From the NCBI GenBank assembly GCA_903840435.1, contig CAIMFV010000059.1, positions 1 through 43,394 of the forward strand: a stretch of 43,394 bases of DNA, read 5' to 3'. The position numbers and the translations under genes were made by a program. Origin of the DNA: an uncultured Caulobacterales bacterium. GTDB taxonomy: Bacteria; Pseudomonadota; Alphaproteobacteria; Caulobacterales; Caulobacteraceae. Numbering within the stretch: position 1 is the stretch's first letter; every line of letters begins with the position of its first letter. Below are positions 1-7,929 of the stretch, piece by piece. Below the pieces are notes generated by a model that saw only the letters and a program-made list of their open reading frames with translations, had not been told where the DNA came from and made no database searches.

Positions 1-299
1 CCTGCGCCGGGATGAGCGGTGGAAAGGTGCGTGATTTCAATACCTTCCGCTCATACCGGCGAAGGCCGGTATCCAGGTGAACATCTCCAAACCTCAGCAG
101 ACCCGGCCCTGGATCCCGGCCCGCGCCGGGATGAGCGGTGGAAAGGCGTGTGATTTCAATAAGTTCCGCTCATACCGGCGAAGGCCGGTATCCAGGGGAT
201 CATCTACAAAGGTCAGCGGGCCAATTTCTGGATCCCGGCCTGCGCCGGGATGAGCGGTGGAAAGTCGTGTGATTTCAATAACTTCCGCGCATTTCGGTA
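1..299 (+). repeat. Tandem array of composite palindromic repeat (119-bp period)
   Basis: Two complete or near-complete units and one truncated unit: 1-76 (cut by the window edge), 109-195 and 228-297, with 32-bp spacers, giving a 119-bp period. A complete unit is 87 bp: a 30-bp arm A beginning CTGGATCCCGGC, 27 bp of variable sequence, and a 30-bp arm B that is nearly the inverted complement of arm A. Each arm folds by itself into an 8-bp hairpin with a 4-nt loop. The third copy loses its arm B after about position 290. The same element, inverted, lies at the other end of the window. Short open frames across it are artefacts of the repeat. Confidence 0.92.
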
Positions 300-310
300 G
301 ACCATCCAAC

Positions 311-1099
311 CTACAGGCAAAAAATTGCCAGACCCCAGAAGGCAGCGAGTGCGGCGACTCGGGCGTCGCCGAAGGCGCTGGCAGACAGTCTTTGGGCAAA
401 TAGCGGCGCGGCCGCGGCGACGCGATCAATCAAAGCCCGCGCTGGCCCCTCGCCGGGGTGACGCTGGACCGGCGGGGGAAGCGTTTGCGCCTGATCGGCC
501 TCCACCGCCCCGTACCACAAGGCCTCCACCCGATCATAGGCAGCGCGATGCGCGCGGGACTGAACCATCCAACCCTCGAACGCCCGCCAATCAAACAGGT
601 CCGGGGCGTGGCGATGCAAGCGCACGAACCAGCGCTTGGCGTCCCCCATGGCGAGCGCCTCGGCATTTGATACCCCAGACGTCGCCCGCCAGGCATCGTC
701 AAGGCGATTGGCGGCCACCAGCCCACAGATGATACCGATGAAGGACGCCGCCCACAGCGCAAGGCCAAGCCTTGGCGCGCCAGGATTGAGGGAGATTTCG
801 AGGAAGGCGCTCGCCAAAGCCACCGCGCCGACGCCAAACCGGCGAACCTCGCCCGAGGCCAAAAGCGTGATCACCACTGAAATTCCGGAGAATAGCCCGA
901 ACTGGAAGGCAAGGGCGCGGAAGAGGGCCGGATGAAGGCCAAAGCCGCCGCTCGGCGCTGGCAGCACGAGGAGGACAAGCGCGGTCGAGGCGACAAGGAT
1001 GGCCGCAGCAAAGCTCGAGCCCAAACCTCCCACAAGCTCATCGCCGAGGCTCAGTCGGAGCCAAAGGACGCATCGCTGAAAATGACGCACCAAATCCAT
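311..1099 (-). CDS. Four-helix membrane protein with C-terminal FecR N-terminal (DUF4880)-like motif
   Basis: Function unknown. From the ATG at 1099 the product is 262 aa; a GTG at 1198 would add 33 residues, and neither start has a strong Shine-Dalgarno. The N-terminal 130 residues hold about four hydrophobic segments. Residues ~151-195 match the pattern at the start of FecR anti-sigma regulators (WFVRL, then WRAFEGW, then HRAAYDRVEALW). The frame ends in a hydrophobic stretch (AAFWGLAIFCL) where a FecR protein would cross the membrane, so the periplasmic FecR domain is missing. The stop lies about 12 bp from the broken repeat copy at 228-299. An internal ATG at 649 with GAGG 8 nt upstream could start the FecR-like part alone. 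No ECF sigma factor is adjacent. A CtrA-type box lies upstream at 1271-1286. Confidence 0.6.
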   Translation of the reverse strand: MDLVRHFQRCVLWLRLSLGDELVGGLGSSFAAAILVASTALVLLVLPAPSGGFGLHPALFRALAFQFGLFSGISVVITLLASGEVRRFGVGAVALASAFLEISLNPGAPRLGLALWAASFIGIICGLVAANRLDDAWRATSGVSNAEALAMGDAKRWFVRLHRHAPDLFDWRAFEGWMVQSRAHRAAYDRVEALWYGAVEADQAQTLPPPVQRHPGEGPARALIDRVAAAAPLFAQRLSASAFGDARVAALAAFWGLAIFCL

Positions 1100-1270
1100 C
1101 AAGGGTAATACTTCGCGCCGGATCACATGCCAGGTTCCTGATGAAGCAAGACCTTTTGGTCGTCCTCGACAAGAGGAATTTGCGACCTTTTGCCTCACTT
1201 TTTCGATAGCGACATCTAGTCGCAGCCTTGGCGCGTTATCAATGCTTTTTTTACATCCTTAGCGTGTTTT

Positions 1271-1286
1271 TTAAGTTTTGGTTAAC
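1271..1286 (-). promoter_or_regulatory. Candidate CtrA-binding box (TTAA-N7-TTAAC)
   Basis: TTAA, seven bases (GTTTTGG), then TTAAC: an exact match to the full CtrA box known from Caulobacter and relatives. It sits in the AT-rich gap between the permease stop (1289) and the start of the minus-strand membrane-protein gene (1099 or 1198), so it would act on that gene. The match is seen in the sequence; binding is inferred. Confidence 0.5.
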
Positions 1287-1288
1287 TT

Positions 1289-2053
1289 TCAATGGCCGCC
1301 CATGGCTTGACGAACGAAGAGCGCAACCGTCAACAGGGTGCCTAGTCCGACAATGCCCTGCTTCAACAGGCGCTCAGGCACGCGCGCCAGGGCATAGACG
1401 CCAAAAAACCCGCCAATCAAGGCGCCAAGGGCGAGCACGGCGATTCGGCGAAAATCGAGGCTGGGTGTGAAGACGAAGAGGGTGATGGCTGCGCCATTGA
1501 TCACGGTGGCCAGCACGTTTTTGGTCGCCGCTGCGGTTCGAACCGACTGGCCAGCCACCGTCAGCGCCGCCAGCATCAAAAAGCCGATGCCGCCGCCATA
1601 ATAGCCGCCATAGACGCCAATCGCCAGTTGCGCGCCAAGCACGAGCCCGGGCTTGGCCGGGCGCTCGGATGTGGCGGGCTTGCGGAAAAAACTTCCCCAA
1701 GCGAACAACACTGTCGCTGCGAGCACCAGCCAAGGCAAAAGGCGGGCGAAGAAGGATTGTGGCGTGAGCAGCAGGAGCAACGCGCCCAAGACACCGCCAA
1801 GCACGCTGACCGCCATCAGGGCGCGCAAGGAGACGGTCTGCACACCGGCCGCCCCGCGCAAGCCCGCCCGACCGGCATTGATCTGGCCGGGAAACAAGGC
1901 AAGCGTCGAGGTGATATCGGCCGACCAAGGATCAAGGCCGGTCAACATCAAGGCCGGAAGGGTGAGAAAGGAGCCGCCCCCCGCCAAGGCATTCTGCGCC
2001 CCGGCCCAAATCGCGGCCAGGAACAGCAGTATCCAAGACACAGGCACCCCCAT
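1289..2053 (-). CDS. TauE/SafE (TSUP) family membrane permease
   Basis: A 254-aa polytopic inner-membrane protein with about eight hydrophobic helices. The family (TauE/SafE, former DUF81) exports or imports sulfite, sulfonates and other small organic anions; the substrate here cannot be read from sequence. The N-terminal signature NALAGGGSFLTLPAL and the mid-protein motif YGGYYGGGIGFLML are the two half-repeats typical of the family. The ATG at 2053 follows GGGGAGG with good spacing. It lies 33 bp downstream of the DEAD-box helicase stop on the same strand, so the two may be co-transcribed, but no functional link is obvious. Confidence 0.9.
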   Translation of the reverse strand: MGVPVSWILLFLAAIWAGAQNALAGGGSFLTLPALMLTGLDPWSADITSTLALFPGQINAGRAGLRGAAGVQTVSLRALMAVSVLGGVLGALLLLLTPQSFFARLLPWLVLAATVLFAWGSFFRKPATSERPAKPGLVLGAQLAIGVYGGYYGGGIGFLMLAALTVAGQSVRTAAATKNVLATVINGAAITLFVFTPSLDFRRIAVLALGALIGGFFGVYALARVPERLLKQGIVGLGTLLTVALFVRQAMGGH

Positions 2054-2086
2054 CAGCCCTCCCCAGACTTTGTCGTCGTGCGGGGC

Positions 2087-3439
2087 TTAGGGAAAGCGAC
2101 GCCGGGGCGCGGCATTGGCCTTGAACCCGCCCGGTCTACCACTGGCAGCCTTGGCCGCGCCATTTTGGCTTTGAGCGACCTTTGGCCGTTCCGCTGCCAT
2201 GGGATCCCACCGCGGGGCGGCGGGGGCGGTTGCATGGGCGGGCTTAGACGGTCCTCGTCCGCGCGGTGCGGGCTTGCCCGGCTTTTTAGGCGCCCGGGGT
2301 GCCTGGGTCGGATCGAGGCGCTTGTCCTCGCTCGCCAAGGTTTGGCGGGTGGTCTTTTGGATGGCGCGCAGCAAGGGACGCTCGTCATCATCACACAGGC
2401 TGATCGCTGAGCCGCCGTTGCCTGCCCGGGCTGTCCGACCGATGCGATGCACATAGGCCTCGGGCGTCATGGGCATTTCATAATTGACCACATGGCTGAC
2501 CGCATCGACATCGATGCCGCGCGAGGCGATGTCGGTCGCGACCAAGGCCTTGATCTTGCCCTGTTTAAACTCCGCCAGGGCGCGCTCGCGCTGGCCTTGA
2601 CGCTTGTCGCCATGGATGGCGGCGGCGGCGACGCCTGCCTTTTCCAAATGGTCGGCGACGCGGTCAGCGCCGTGCTTGGTGCGGGTGAACACAATCACCC
2701 GGCCAAAATCAGGTTCATTGAGCATTTCCGTCAACAGGGCGCGCTTGCGACCCGCTTCAACAAAAATCACCTTCTGATCGACCCGCTCCACCGTGGTTGC
2801 GGCGGGCGCCACCGACACCTTGGTCGGATTGCTCAACAGCTCGTCGGCCAGTCGGCCGATCTCGTCGGGCATGGTCGCCGAGAAGAACAGGCTTTGGCGC
2901 GCCTTGGGCATGAAGGAGACGATTTGCCGGATCGGGCGGAAGAAGCCCAGATCGAGCATTTGATCGGCCTCGTCGAGCACCAGAATTTCGGTCTCACGCA
3001 ACGAAATCGTGCCTGAACTCAGATGATCCAAAAGTCTTCCCGGCGTGGCGACGACCACATCGACACCGGGCGCAAGGCTGCGAATTTGCGGCGACATCTT
3101 CGCGCCGCCATAAATCACCACCGCATTGACGCCCAGCCCCTTGCCATAGGCGCGGAAGCTTTCGGCGATTTGCGAGGCGAGCTCGCGGGTCGGCGACAAG
3201 ACCAAGGCCCGACAGCTGCGACGCGCAATCACCTTGCGAGTGGCGTTCAAGCGGTGAAGGATGGGCAGGGCAAAGGCGGCGGTCTTGCCGGTGCCGGTCT
3301 GGGCAACCCCCAGAATATCAAGGCCCTGCATGGCGGGAGGGATGGCTTCAGCCTGGATCGGCGTCGGCGTCGTATAACCCTTGGCCGTCAACGCGCGCAA
3401 AAGCGGTTCGGCGAGGCCTAGGTCGGAAAATTGAGTCAC
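2087..3439 (-). CDS. rhlE: DEAD-box ATP-dependent RNA helicase, RhlE type
   Basis: A 450-aa cytoplasmic RNA helicase that would remodel rRNA precursors or mRNA. All core motifs are present: Q motif (GYTTPTPIQ, residues 21-29), Walker A AQTGTGKT (46-53), PTRELA (83-88), TPGR (132-135), DEAD (156-159), SAT (187-189), an ATDIASRGID motif (301-310) and HRIGRTAR (331-338). After about residue 365 comes a basic, Pro/Ala/Lys-rich tail ending PRRRFP, usual in proteobacterial RhlE proteins and probably RNA-binding. The start is GTG at 3439; the Shine-Dalgarno is weak. A gene-free stretch of about 420 bp lies upstream. The RhlE assignment over other DEAD subgroups rests on overall similarity and the tail. 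Confidence 0.92.
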   Translation of the reverse strand: MTQFSDLGLAEPLLRALTAKGYTTPTPIQAEAIPPAMQGLDILGVAQTGTGKTAAFALPILHRLNATRKVIARRSCRALVLSPTRELASQIAESFRAYGKGLGVNAVVIYGGAKMSPQIRSLAPGVDVVVATPGRLLDHLSSGTISLRETEILVLDEADQMLDLGFFRPIRQIVSFMPKARQSLFFSATMPDEIGRLADELLSNPTKVSVAPAATTVERVDQKVIFVEAGRKRALLTEMLNEPDFGRVIVFTRTKHGADRVADHLEKAGVAAAAIHGDKRQGQRERALAEFKQGKIKALVATDIASRGIDVDAVSHVVNYEMPMTPEAYVHRIGRTARAGNGGSAISLCDDDERPLLRAIQKTTRQTLASEDKRLDPTQAPRAPKKPGKPAPRGRGPSKPAHATAPAAPRWDPMAAERPKVAQSQNGAAKAASGRPGGFKANAAPRRRFP

Positions 3440-3859
3440 GGAAAGGTATCTTTCTCATAGGCAGAAACGTCCGCGCGCACGGCTTGCGTCGCGGTACGGC
3501 TGCGAGGTGGGACCAGCGCCCAGCGTGCGAGGGCGATTTGGAGCGGGGAAAAGTCCCGTCGCTCTCCAGCCAGACCGAAAATACGGTCAAGCACGCTGTG
3601 GGAGCGTCGATCCGGCGACGCAAAAGCGCACCGCCATGGCGGCCTTCTGCGCCGCTCAGCACGAAATGTCAAGATTTTATCGGGAATTAGCGGACATCCC
3701 CTCCTCAATGGCCAAATTCCAGCCCCTCCCCGCGACTAGGCTTTGCGGCGTTTGGCCATAGAGACGGTGCCAAAAGCCCTGGCAGAGTGGCGGTCTATCC
3801 GTGACGAAGGTTCCCCTGCCCACCCGTCACCCTGCCCCGCAAATGCCAGGGTTCAAATC
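3440..3859. other. Gene-free interval upstream of the helicase
   Basis: This 420-bp gap separates the helicase start from the acylase stop (both minus strand). Open frames here are short and unconvincing. On the minus strand a perfect TTGACA (complement of 3667-3672) is present, but the hexamer 17 nt downstream (CAGAAG) is a poor -10, so a promoter and a leader of about 200 nt are only possible. A T-loop-like string near 3848-3857 lacks the rest of a tRNA. Confidence 0.4.
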
Positions 3860-6061
3860 TCAAGGCCCGACGGCGGGGTGGTAGGTCGCCTCGATATGTC
3901 CCTTCAGGTCGGACGGATAGAAATAAACCGGCCTTAGGTCACCCTTGGCATAGCGCTGGGCCTGATCGATGAAATGTGGCGATTTGGGGTCTCCGCTTTC
4001 TCCCCCGGCGGAAACGGCCACGGCCCGCACCTTTGGGCCAAACTCGATCACGGCGACGAAGCTATTGCCGCTGGTGCCGTAGTAGCGCTTGGTCCCCGGA
4101 TACCGCTTGGCCCCGAACGAGGCGAGCGAGCCCCAATTGGCCGAGGTAAAGGGCACAGCGAGGCTGGGCTTCTCGTCGGAAAAGGGCTGGACGATCTCCC
4201 CGGTCAGGCGTTGGAACCGGTTGATCTCCGACCAGGGGGTTTTCCAGCCGCCAAAGTCTTGGCCGAGCCGGTCAACCGCGCGGTCGAGCGCGGCAAGCTT
4301 CATCTCGGCGGTCGTGTCGTGATCAATGCCCGTCATGGCATTATCGCCATTGGCCTTGGCCTCGTCGGCGATCTGGCTCCACAGATCATCGCCCCAGAAG
4401 ACGGCTAAGGACGTCGCCACTGACCCGGCAGACCAGCGGTCGTCCCAGGCTTTCAACACGGCCACCGGTTCAGCGAGTTTCGCTTTGCGCGGGTCGGTCT
4501 CAGGCAAGGCGTCATAGGCGGCTGTCAACTCGGGAACGAGCTTACCGAAGGCAGGCAGGTAGCTGTCATAGGCGGCGTGTAAGAGGCCTTCGAGACTGAA
4601 ATCATGGCGATCGTGCAACAGGAGCGCCGCGTGCAGGCCGCGCGGATTTTCGCCAAATGTGTCCATGTAACGCGGGAAATCAGCCTGTTTTGGACTGTCT
4701 GGACCCGAGGCGGAATAGGGCCAATTATTGGTGTTAAAGACATAGCCTGACTTTGGATTGATGACGCGTGGCGCCTCATCAAGCGTGTGAAGGCCGCGCC
4801 AGTCGGTGGCGGGATCTGTGCCATCGACGGGTTTGCGATAGTCAAAGCGATCATCGCGGCGCGGAATGAATTGGGGGTGGAGATAGGCGATTTCGCCCTG
4901 GTCGTCGGCGAACAAGGTATTGTTCGACGAATTGGCCTTCAGTTGTGCGACTTTTAAGAACGCCTTCAGCGTCGTGGCCTTGGTGCGCAAATAGGACTGG
5001 GACAGGGCCTCGACCGGCCGATACATCATCGCAAAACTGACCCACCGCCCGGCCTTGCCGGCAATGATCGGGCCCCGATGGGTGAAATACGCGGTGAAGT
5101 CGCGTGAGGCGACGCCAGAGGCCGTGCGATAGGCAATCCTTACGGTCTTGGTCGTGATCGGTCGCCAAGCCTTGCCATAGCGATAGGCAAAATGGCCATT
5201 TTGTCGCGAGACGGTTTCCGAAAAGCGGTCGACCGCATCGACGCCGGAAGAGGTGTGCATCCATCCGGCATGGGCATTAAAACCTTGATAGACAAAAAAC
5301 TGCCCCCAGGTCGACGCGCCATAGACGTTCAAGCCTTGGTCTGACTGCACCTTGGCTTCGGAGCGGAAAAAGAAAGTGGTGTGCGGGTTGATCAGCAGCA
5401 GGGCGTGACCGTCGCGGGTCAATTTCGGCGCGATGGCGATGCCGTTCGATCCACGGGGTTCTTCGTCAATGACCTTGGCCCGCGCCACCTGCGGCTCTCC
5501 GGGCGCGCCGTAAAAGGCTTGCAAATCCTGCAGGTCCACCCGCTCAATGTCTCCCCCAATGCTGCCCTCGCTGAAGCTCAAGGCCATCCAAGGCTCAAAA
5601 TGGCTGATGACCTTGGGATGGGAGTTGGGATGGCTGGCGAGATAAGCGTTTAGGCCGTCCGCCCATGCCACCATCAGCTTGCGGAGCCAAACCGGGCTCG
5701 CGGCATAGCGCGCCTTGAGATCGTCGGGGTCGACATAGAGCCGGGCGCGCAGATCGGCCCAGATGGCGCCCTCCCCCTCCGCCTCGGCTGTCCGCCCAAG
5801 TGCAGTTAAATAATTGGTCTCAACCCGGTTAAAATCGTCCTCCGCCTGGGCATAGCTCATGGCAAACACCGCATCGGCGTCGGTGTGACCATGGATGTGG
5901 GCGATGCCGTGATCGTCGCGAACAAGGGTGGAGGCGACGGCCTCGGCCCGCCACCGGGCGATCTCGGGGGCCTTTGCCGCCTGCACGGCCAAGGGTGAAA
6001 AGATCAGACTGAAAACCAAGCTCATGAGAAAGGGCTTGGGGCAAACGGGCTTGGCAATCAT
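3860..6061 (-). CDS. Penicillin-acylase-family (Ntn) hydrolase, AHL acylase-like
   Basis: A secreted or periplasmic N-terminal-nucleophile hydrolase of 733 aa, the usual size for this family, which cleaves amide-linked acyl groups from beta-lactams or N-acyl-homoserine lactones. A signal peptide covers about residues 1-28 (ending AVQA). The precursor would be cut before the catalytic Ser at residue ~205 (RG-SNGIAI), separating alpha and beta subunits; the following LLINPH and later Asn/Arg motifs fit the fold. The ATG at 6061 is chosen because AGAGGAG lies just upstream and it starts the signal peptide; a start at 6133 would add a non-conserved extension. Transcribed alone. Substrate unknown: no luxI/luxR or beta-lactam gene is nearby. 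Confidence 0.88.
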   Translation of the reverse strand: MIAKPVCPKPFLMSLVFSLIFSPLAVQAAKAPEIARWRAEAVASTLVRDDHGIAHIHGHTDADAVFAMSYAQAEDDFNRVETNYLTALGRTAEAEGEGAIWADLRARLYVDPDDLKARYAASPVWLRKLMVAWADGLNAYLASHPNSHPKVISHFEPWMALSFSEGSIGGDIERVDLQDLQAFYGAPGEPQVARAKVIDEEPRGSNGIAIAPKLTRDGHALLLINPHTTFFFRSEAKVQSDQGLNVYGASTWGQFFVYQGFNAHAGWMHTSSGVDAVDRFSETVSRQNGHFAYRYGKAWRPITTKTVRIAYRTASGVASRDFTAYFTHRGPIIAGKAGRWVSFAMMYRPVEALSQSYLRTKATTLKAFLKVAQLKANSSNNTLFADDQGEIAYLHPQFIPRRDDRFDYRKPVDGTDPATDWRGLHTLDEAPRVINPKSGYVFNTNNWPYSASGPDSPKQADFPRYMDTFGENPRGLHAALLLHDRHDFSLEGLLHAAYDSYLPAFGKLVPELTAAYDALPETDPRKAKLAEPVAVLKAWDDRWSAGSVATSLAVFWGDDLWSQIADEAKANGDNAMTGIDHDTTAEMKLAALDRAVDRLGQDFGGWKTPWSEINRFQRLTGEIVQPFSDEKPSLAVPFTSANWGSLASFGAKRYPGTKRYYGTSGNSFVAVIEFGPKVRAVAVSAGGESGDPKSPHFIDQAQRYAKGDLRPVYFYPSDLKGHIEATYHPAVGP

Positions 6062-6291
6062 GGGCGCTCCTCTTCCAATGATCTTGGCCCAGTCTCTCCT
6101 CAGCGGTCCAGCCCTGATTTGGCCCGTCCTCACCCAGACCGCGAGATAGGCGGTCAGGGGTGGAAAAATTTATACTGAATAGCCTGATAAGATTTTTGCT
6201 GCACATCTCGCGAGACCCGCCTACGATCAGCCTATTACAGTAACGGCGAGGCGACGCAGTGTTCGTCCGCGTTGAGTACGGAGTAAATGTG

Positions 6292-6486
6292 ATGCGTAAA
6301 CTGATGGTCGCCGCCTTGATGGGCACTTTCGCCCTTTCAACACTCGCTGTCACCCCGACCTTCGCGGCCACCCAGTGCCGGGACGCAAAGGGCAAATTTA
6401 TCAAATGCGCCACCACCGCAGCCCCCAAGCCCGCAGCCAAGTGCCGCGATCCGAAGGGCAAGTTCATCAAGTGCCCAGCAAAATAG
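6292..6486 (+). CDS. Small secreted protein with two CRDxKGKFIKC repeats
   Basis: A 64-aa protein of unknown function. The ATG at 6292 has GGAG 8 nt upstream. Residues 1 to about 23 form a signal peptide (MRKLMVAALMG... ending TFAA). The mature part is essentially two copies of a Cys-bracketed, basic motif, CRDAKGKFIKC and CRDPKGKFIKC, joined by an Ala/Pro/Thr/Lys linker and followed by PAK. Similar tiny secreted proteins are widespread in Alphaproteobacteria but uncharacterised. The Cys pairs could form disulfides or bind metal; this is inference. It is divergent from the acylase and convergent with the acetyltransferase. Confidence 0.75.
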   Translation: MRKLMVAALMGTFALSTLAVTPTFAATQCRDAKGKFIKCATTAAPKPAAKCRDPKGKFIKCPAK

Positions 6487-6506
6487 GGGCTTTGTCGGGT
6501 CGCGCC

Positions 6507-7037
6507 TCAGAGGATTTTTGACATCCGGACGAGCGGAACAGGCGTTCCTCCGGCGCTGTCGGTGAAATGCTCGACGGCGCGATACCCGGCGACCTCATAG
6601 AGCGGCAGACCCGAAAGGGTCGCCGCCAACTGGACCTCTGAAAATCCTTCCGCCCGGGCTGCGGCTTCGGCGGCGTCGAGGATCGCGCGTCCAACGCCCC
6701 GGCGAGTAAAGCCGGGCCTTGTATACATGGCTCTCACGCGTGCAGGCTCCGTTGTCGGGTCCAACAGGCGTGGCACGCGACCGGGCGTATGGTCTCCACC
6801 ATAAAGGGTGGCGCGTCGGCTCCAGCCGCCGCAGCCGACCAAGGCCCCGTCGATCTCAGCGATGAAATAGGTGCCGTCTTCGACCAAGGCCCGGTCGACT
6901 CCCATGATGGCGCGGCTGGCTGCAACCTCAGCCGGCGTCAGGACATCCGGCAAATGGGTCGCGATGGCGGCCTCGACCAGTTCCAGCAACCGGGGAAGGT
7001 CTGCGACCTGCGCCAAGCGAAGTGTGACGGGATTCAC
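6507..7037 (-). CDS. GNAT family N-acetyltransferase
   Basis: A 176-aa cytoplasmic acetyltransferase. The acetyl-CoA-binding motif A is clear around residues 109-127 (MYTRPGFTRRGVGRAIL, with the R-x-x-G-x-G/A pattern RRGVGR), preceded by the beta-strand IAEIDGALVGCGGW and followed by YEVAGYRAVEHF near the end. The acceptor substrate is unknown. The start is GTG at 7037 with AGGAG 8 nt upstream. It lies 11 bp after the thioesterase stop and is probably the last gene of a cinA-like/tesB/GNAT transcript. Confidence 0.9.
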   Translation of the reverse strand: MNPVTLRLAQVADLPRLLELVEAAIATHLPDVLTPAEVAASRAIMGVDRALVEDGTYFIAEIDGALVGCGGWSRRATLYGGDHTPGRVPRLLDPTTEPARVRAMYTRPGFTRRGVGRAILDAAEAAARAEGFSEVQLAATLSGLPLYEVAGYRAVEHFTDSAGGTPVPLVRMSKIL

Positions 7038-7048
7038 CCGCGGTGCTC

Positions 7049-7906
7049 CTAGCCTTGTGTGGGGCGAATGAGCCCCTCTTGCGCCACGCTGGCGACGAGG
7101 CGACCGGCGGTGTCAAAGATGGCGCCGCGATTAAAGCCGCGCGCGCCGCCCGACCAGGGACTGTCTTGGTCATAGAGCAACCAGTCGTCCATCCGAGCCG
7201 GACGATGAAACCAGATAACATGGTCAAGGCTCGCCATTTGCACGCCCTTAAACCACGAAACCCCGTGCGGACGGGCGCAGGTGGCCAGCAGCGACATGTC
7301 GGTCGCATAGGCGAGCAGGCACTGGTTGAGCACCAGATCATCACCAATCGGTGCCTTGGCCTTGAACCAAAGCCGTTGATGCGGCGGCGCTTTTTCTGGA
7401 GCAAACGGATTGACCGGGTCCATTCGGCGCATCTCAATGGCAAAGTCGCGCTCCACCTGCCCCATCATCGTCCGCACGGCTTCCGGCGCGGCGGCCATGC
7501 GCTCTTCATCGCTGGGCACAGTCAAAGGATCGGGCGCAGGCGCCATGTCAGCTTGGTGCTCATAGCCGGGCTCATCCACCTGAAAGGAGGCCGCGAGGTT
7601 GAGAATTTGCTCGCCATGCTGAATGGCAATCACCCGACGGGTTGTGAAGGATCGCCCTTCGCGGGAGCGTTCGACTTCAAACAACACAGGCGCCTTCGGA
7701 TCGCCCGGCCGAATGAAATAGGCTTGCAGAGAGTGGCAGGTCCGTCCTGACACGGTGCGATAGGCTGCCGTCAGGGCCTGAGCGATGACCTGCCCGCCAT
7801 AGATGCGTTTGTGGTCGCGCTCGGCCATTGGGGTTTCGCCCCGAAACAGATTTACCTCGACCGTCTCGAGGTCGAGCGCGTCGAGCACGCCTTGCAGCGC
7901 CGTCAT
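7049..7906 (-). CDS. tesB: Acyl-CoA thioesterase II
   Basis: Hydrolyses medium- and long-chain acyl-CoA to free acid and CoA in the cytoplasm. The 285-aa protein has two tandem hot-dog domains: the first with RIYGGQVIAQALTAA and SLQAYFIRPGD, the second with SLLATCARPHGV and MASLDHVIWFHRP, the usual double-hot-dog TesB layout and length. I place the start at the ATG at 7906 because MTALQGVLDALDLE aligns with the normal TesB N-terminus. An ATG at 7933 overlaps the upstream stop by four bases (ATGA) and would add nine residues. Second gene of the minus-strand operon after the CinA-like gene. Confidence 0.93.
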   Translation of the reverse strand: MTALQGVLDALDLETVEVNLFRGETPMAERDHKRIYGGQVIAQALTAAYRTVSGRTCHSLQAYFIRPGDPKAPVLFEVERSREGRSFTTRRVIAIQHGEQILNLAASFQVDEPGYEHQADMAPAPDPLTVPSDEERMAAAPEAVRTMMGQVERDFAIEMRRMDPVNPFAPEKAPPHQRLWFKAKAPIGDDLVLNQCLLAYATDMSLLATCARPHGVSWFKGVQMASLDHVIWFHRPARMDDWLLYDQDSPWSGGARGFNRGAIFDTAGRLVASVAQEGLIRPTQG

Positions 7907-7929
7907 GGGGGTGTCTTTCACAGGCGACC

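Noticed and set aside
1-299. Possible CRISPR array from the regular spacing
   Set aside because: Units are 85-87 bp double hairpins with spacers that are related to each other; no cas genes.
94-429. Minus-strand 111-aa frame across the left array
   Set aside because: It runs through the palindromic repeat and gives the typical repeat-derived peptide pattern (IPARAGIQG); not a gene.
1628-2410. Plus-strand 260-aa frame opposite the TauE permease and helicase
   Set aside because: It spans two good genes on the other strand; low-complexity composition, no domain.
3848-3860. tRNA T-loop-like string (GGTTCAAATC)
   Set aside because: Flanking bases do not form the T stem and no anticodon or acceptor arms are found.
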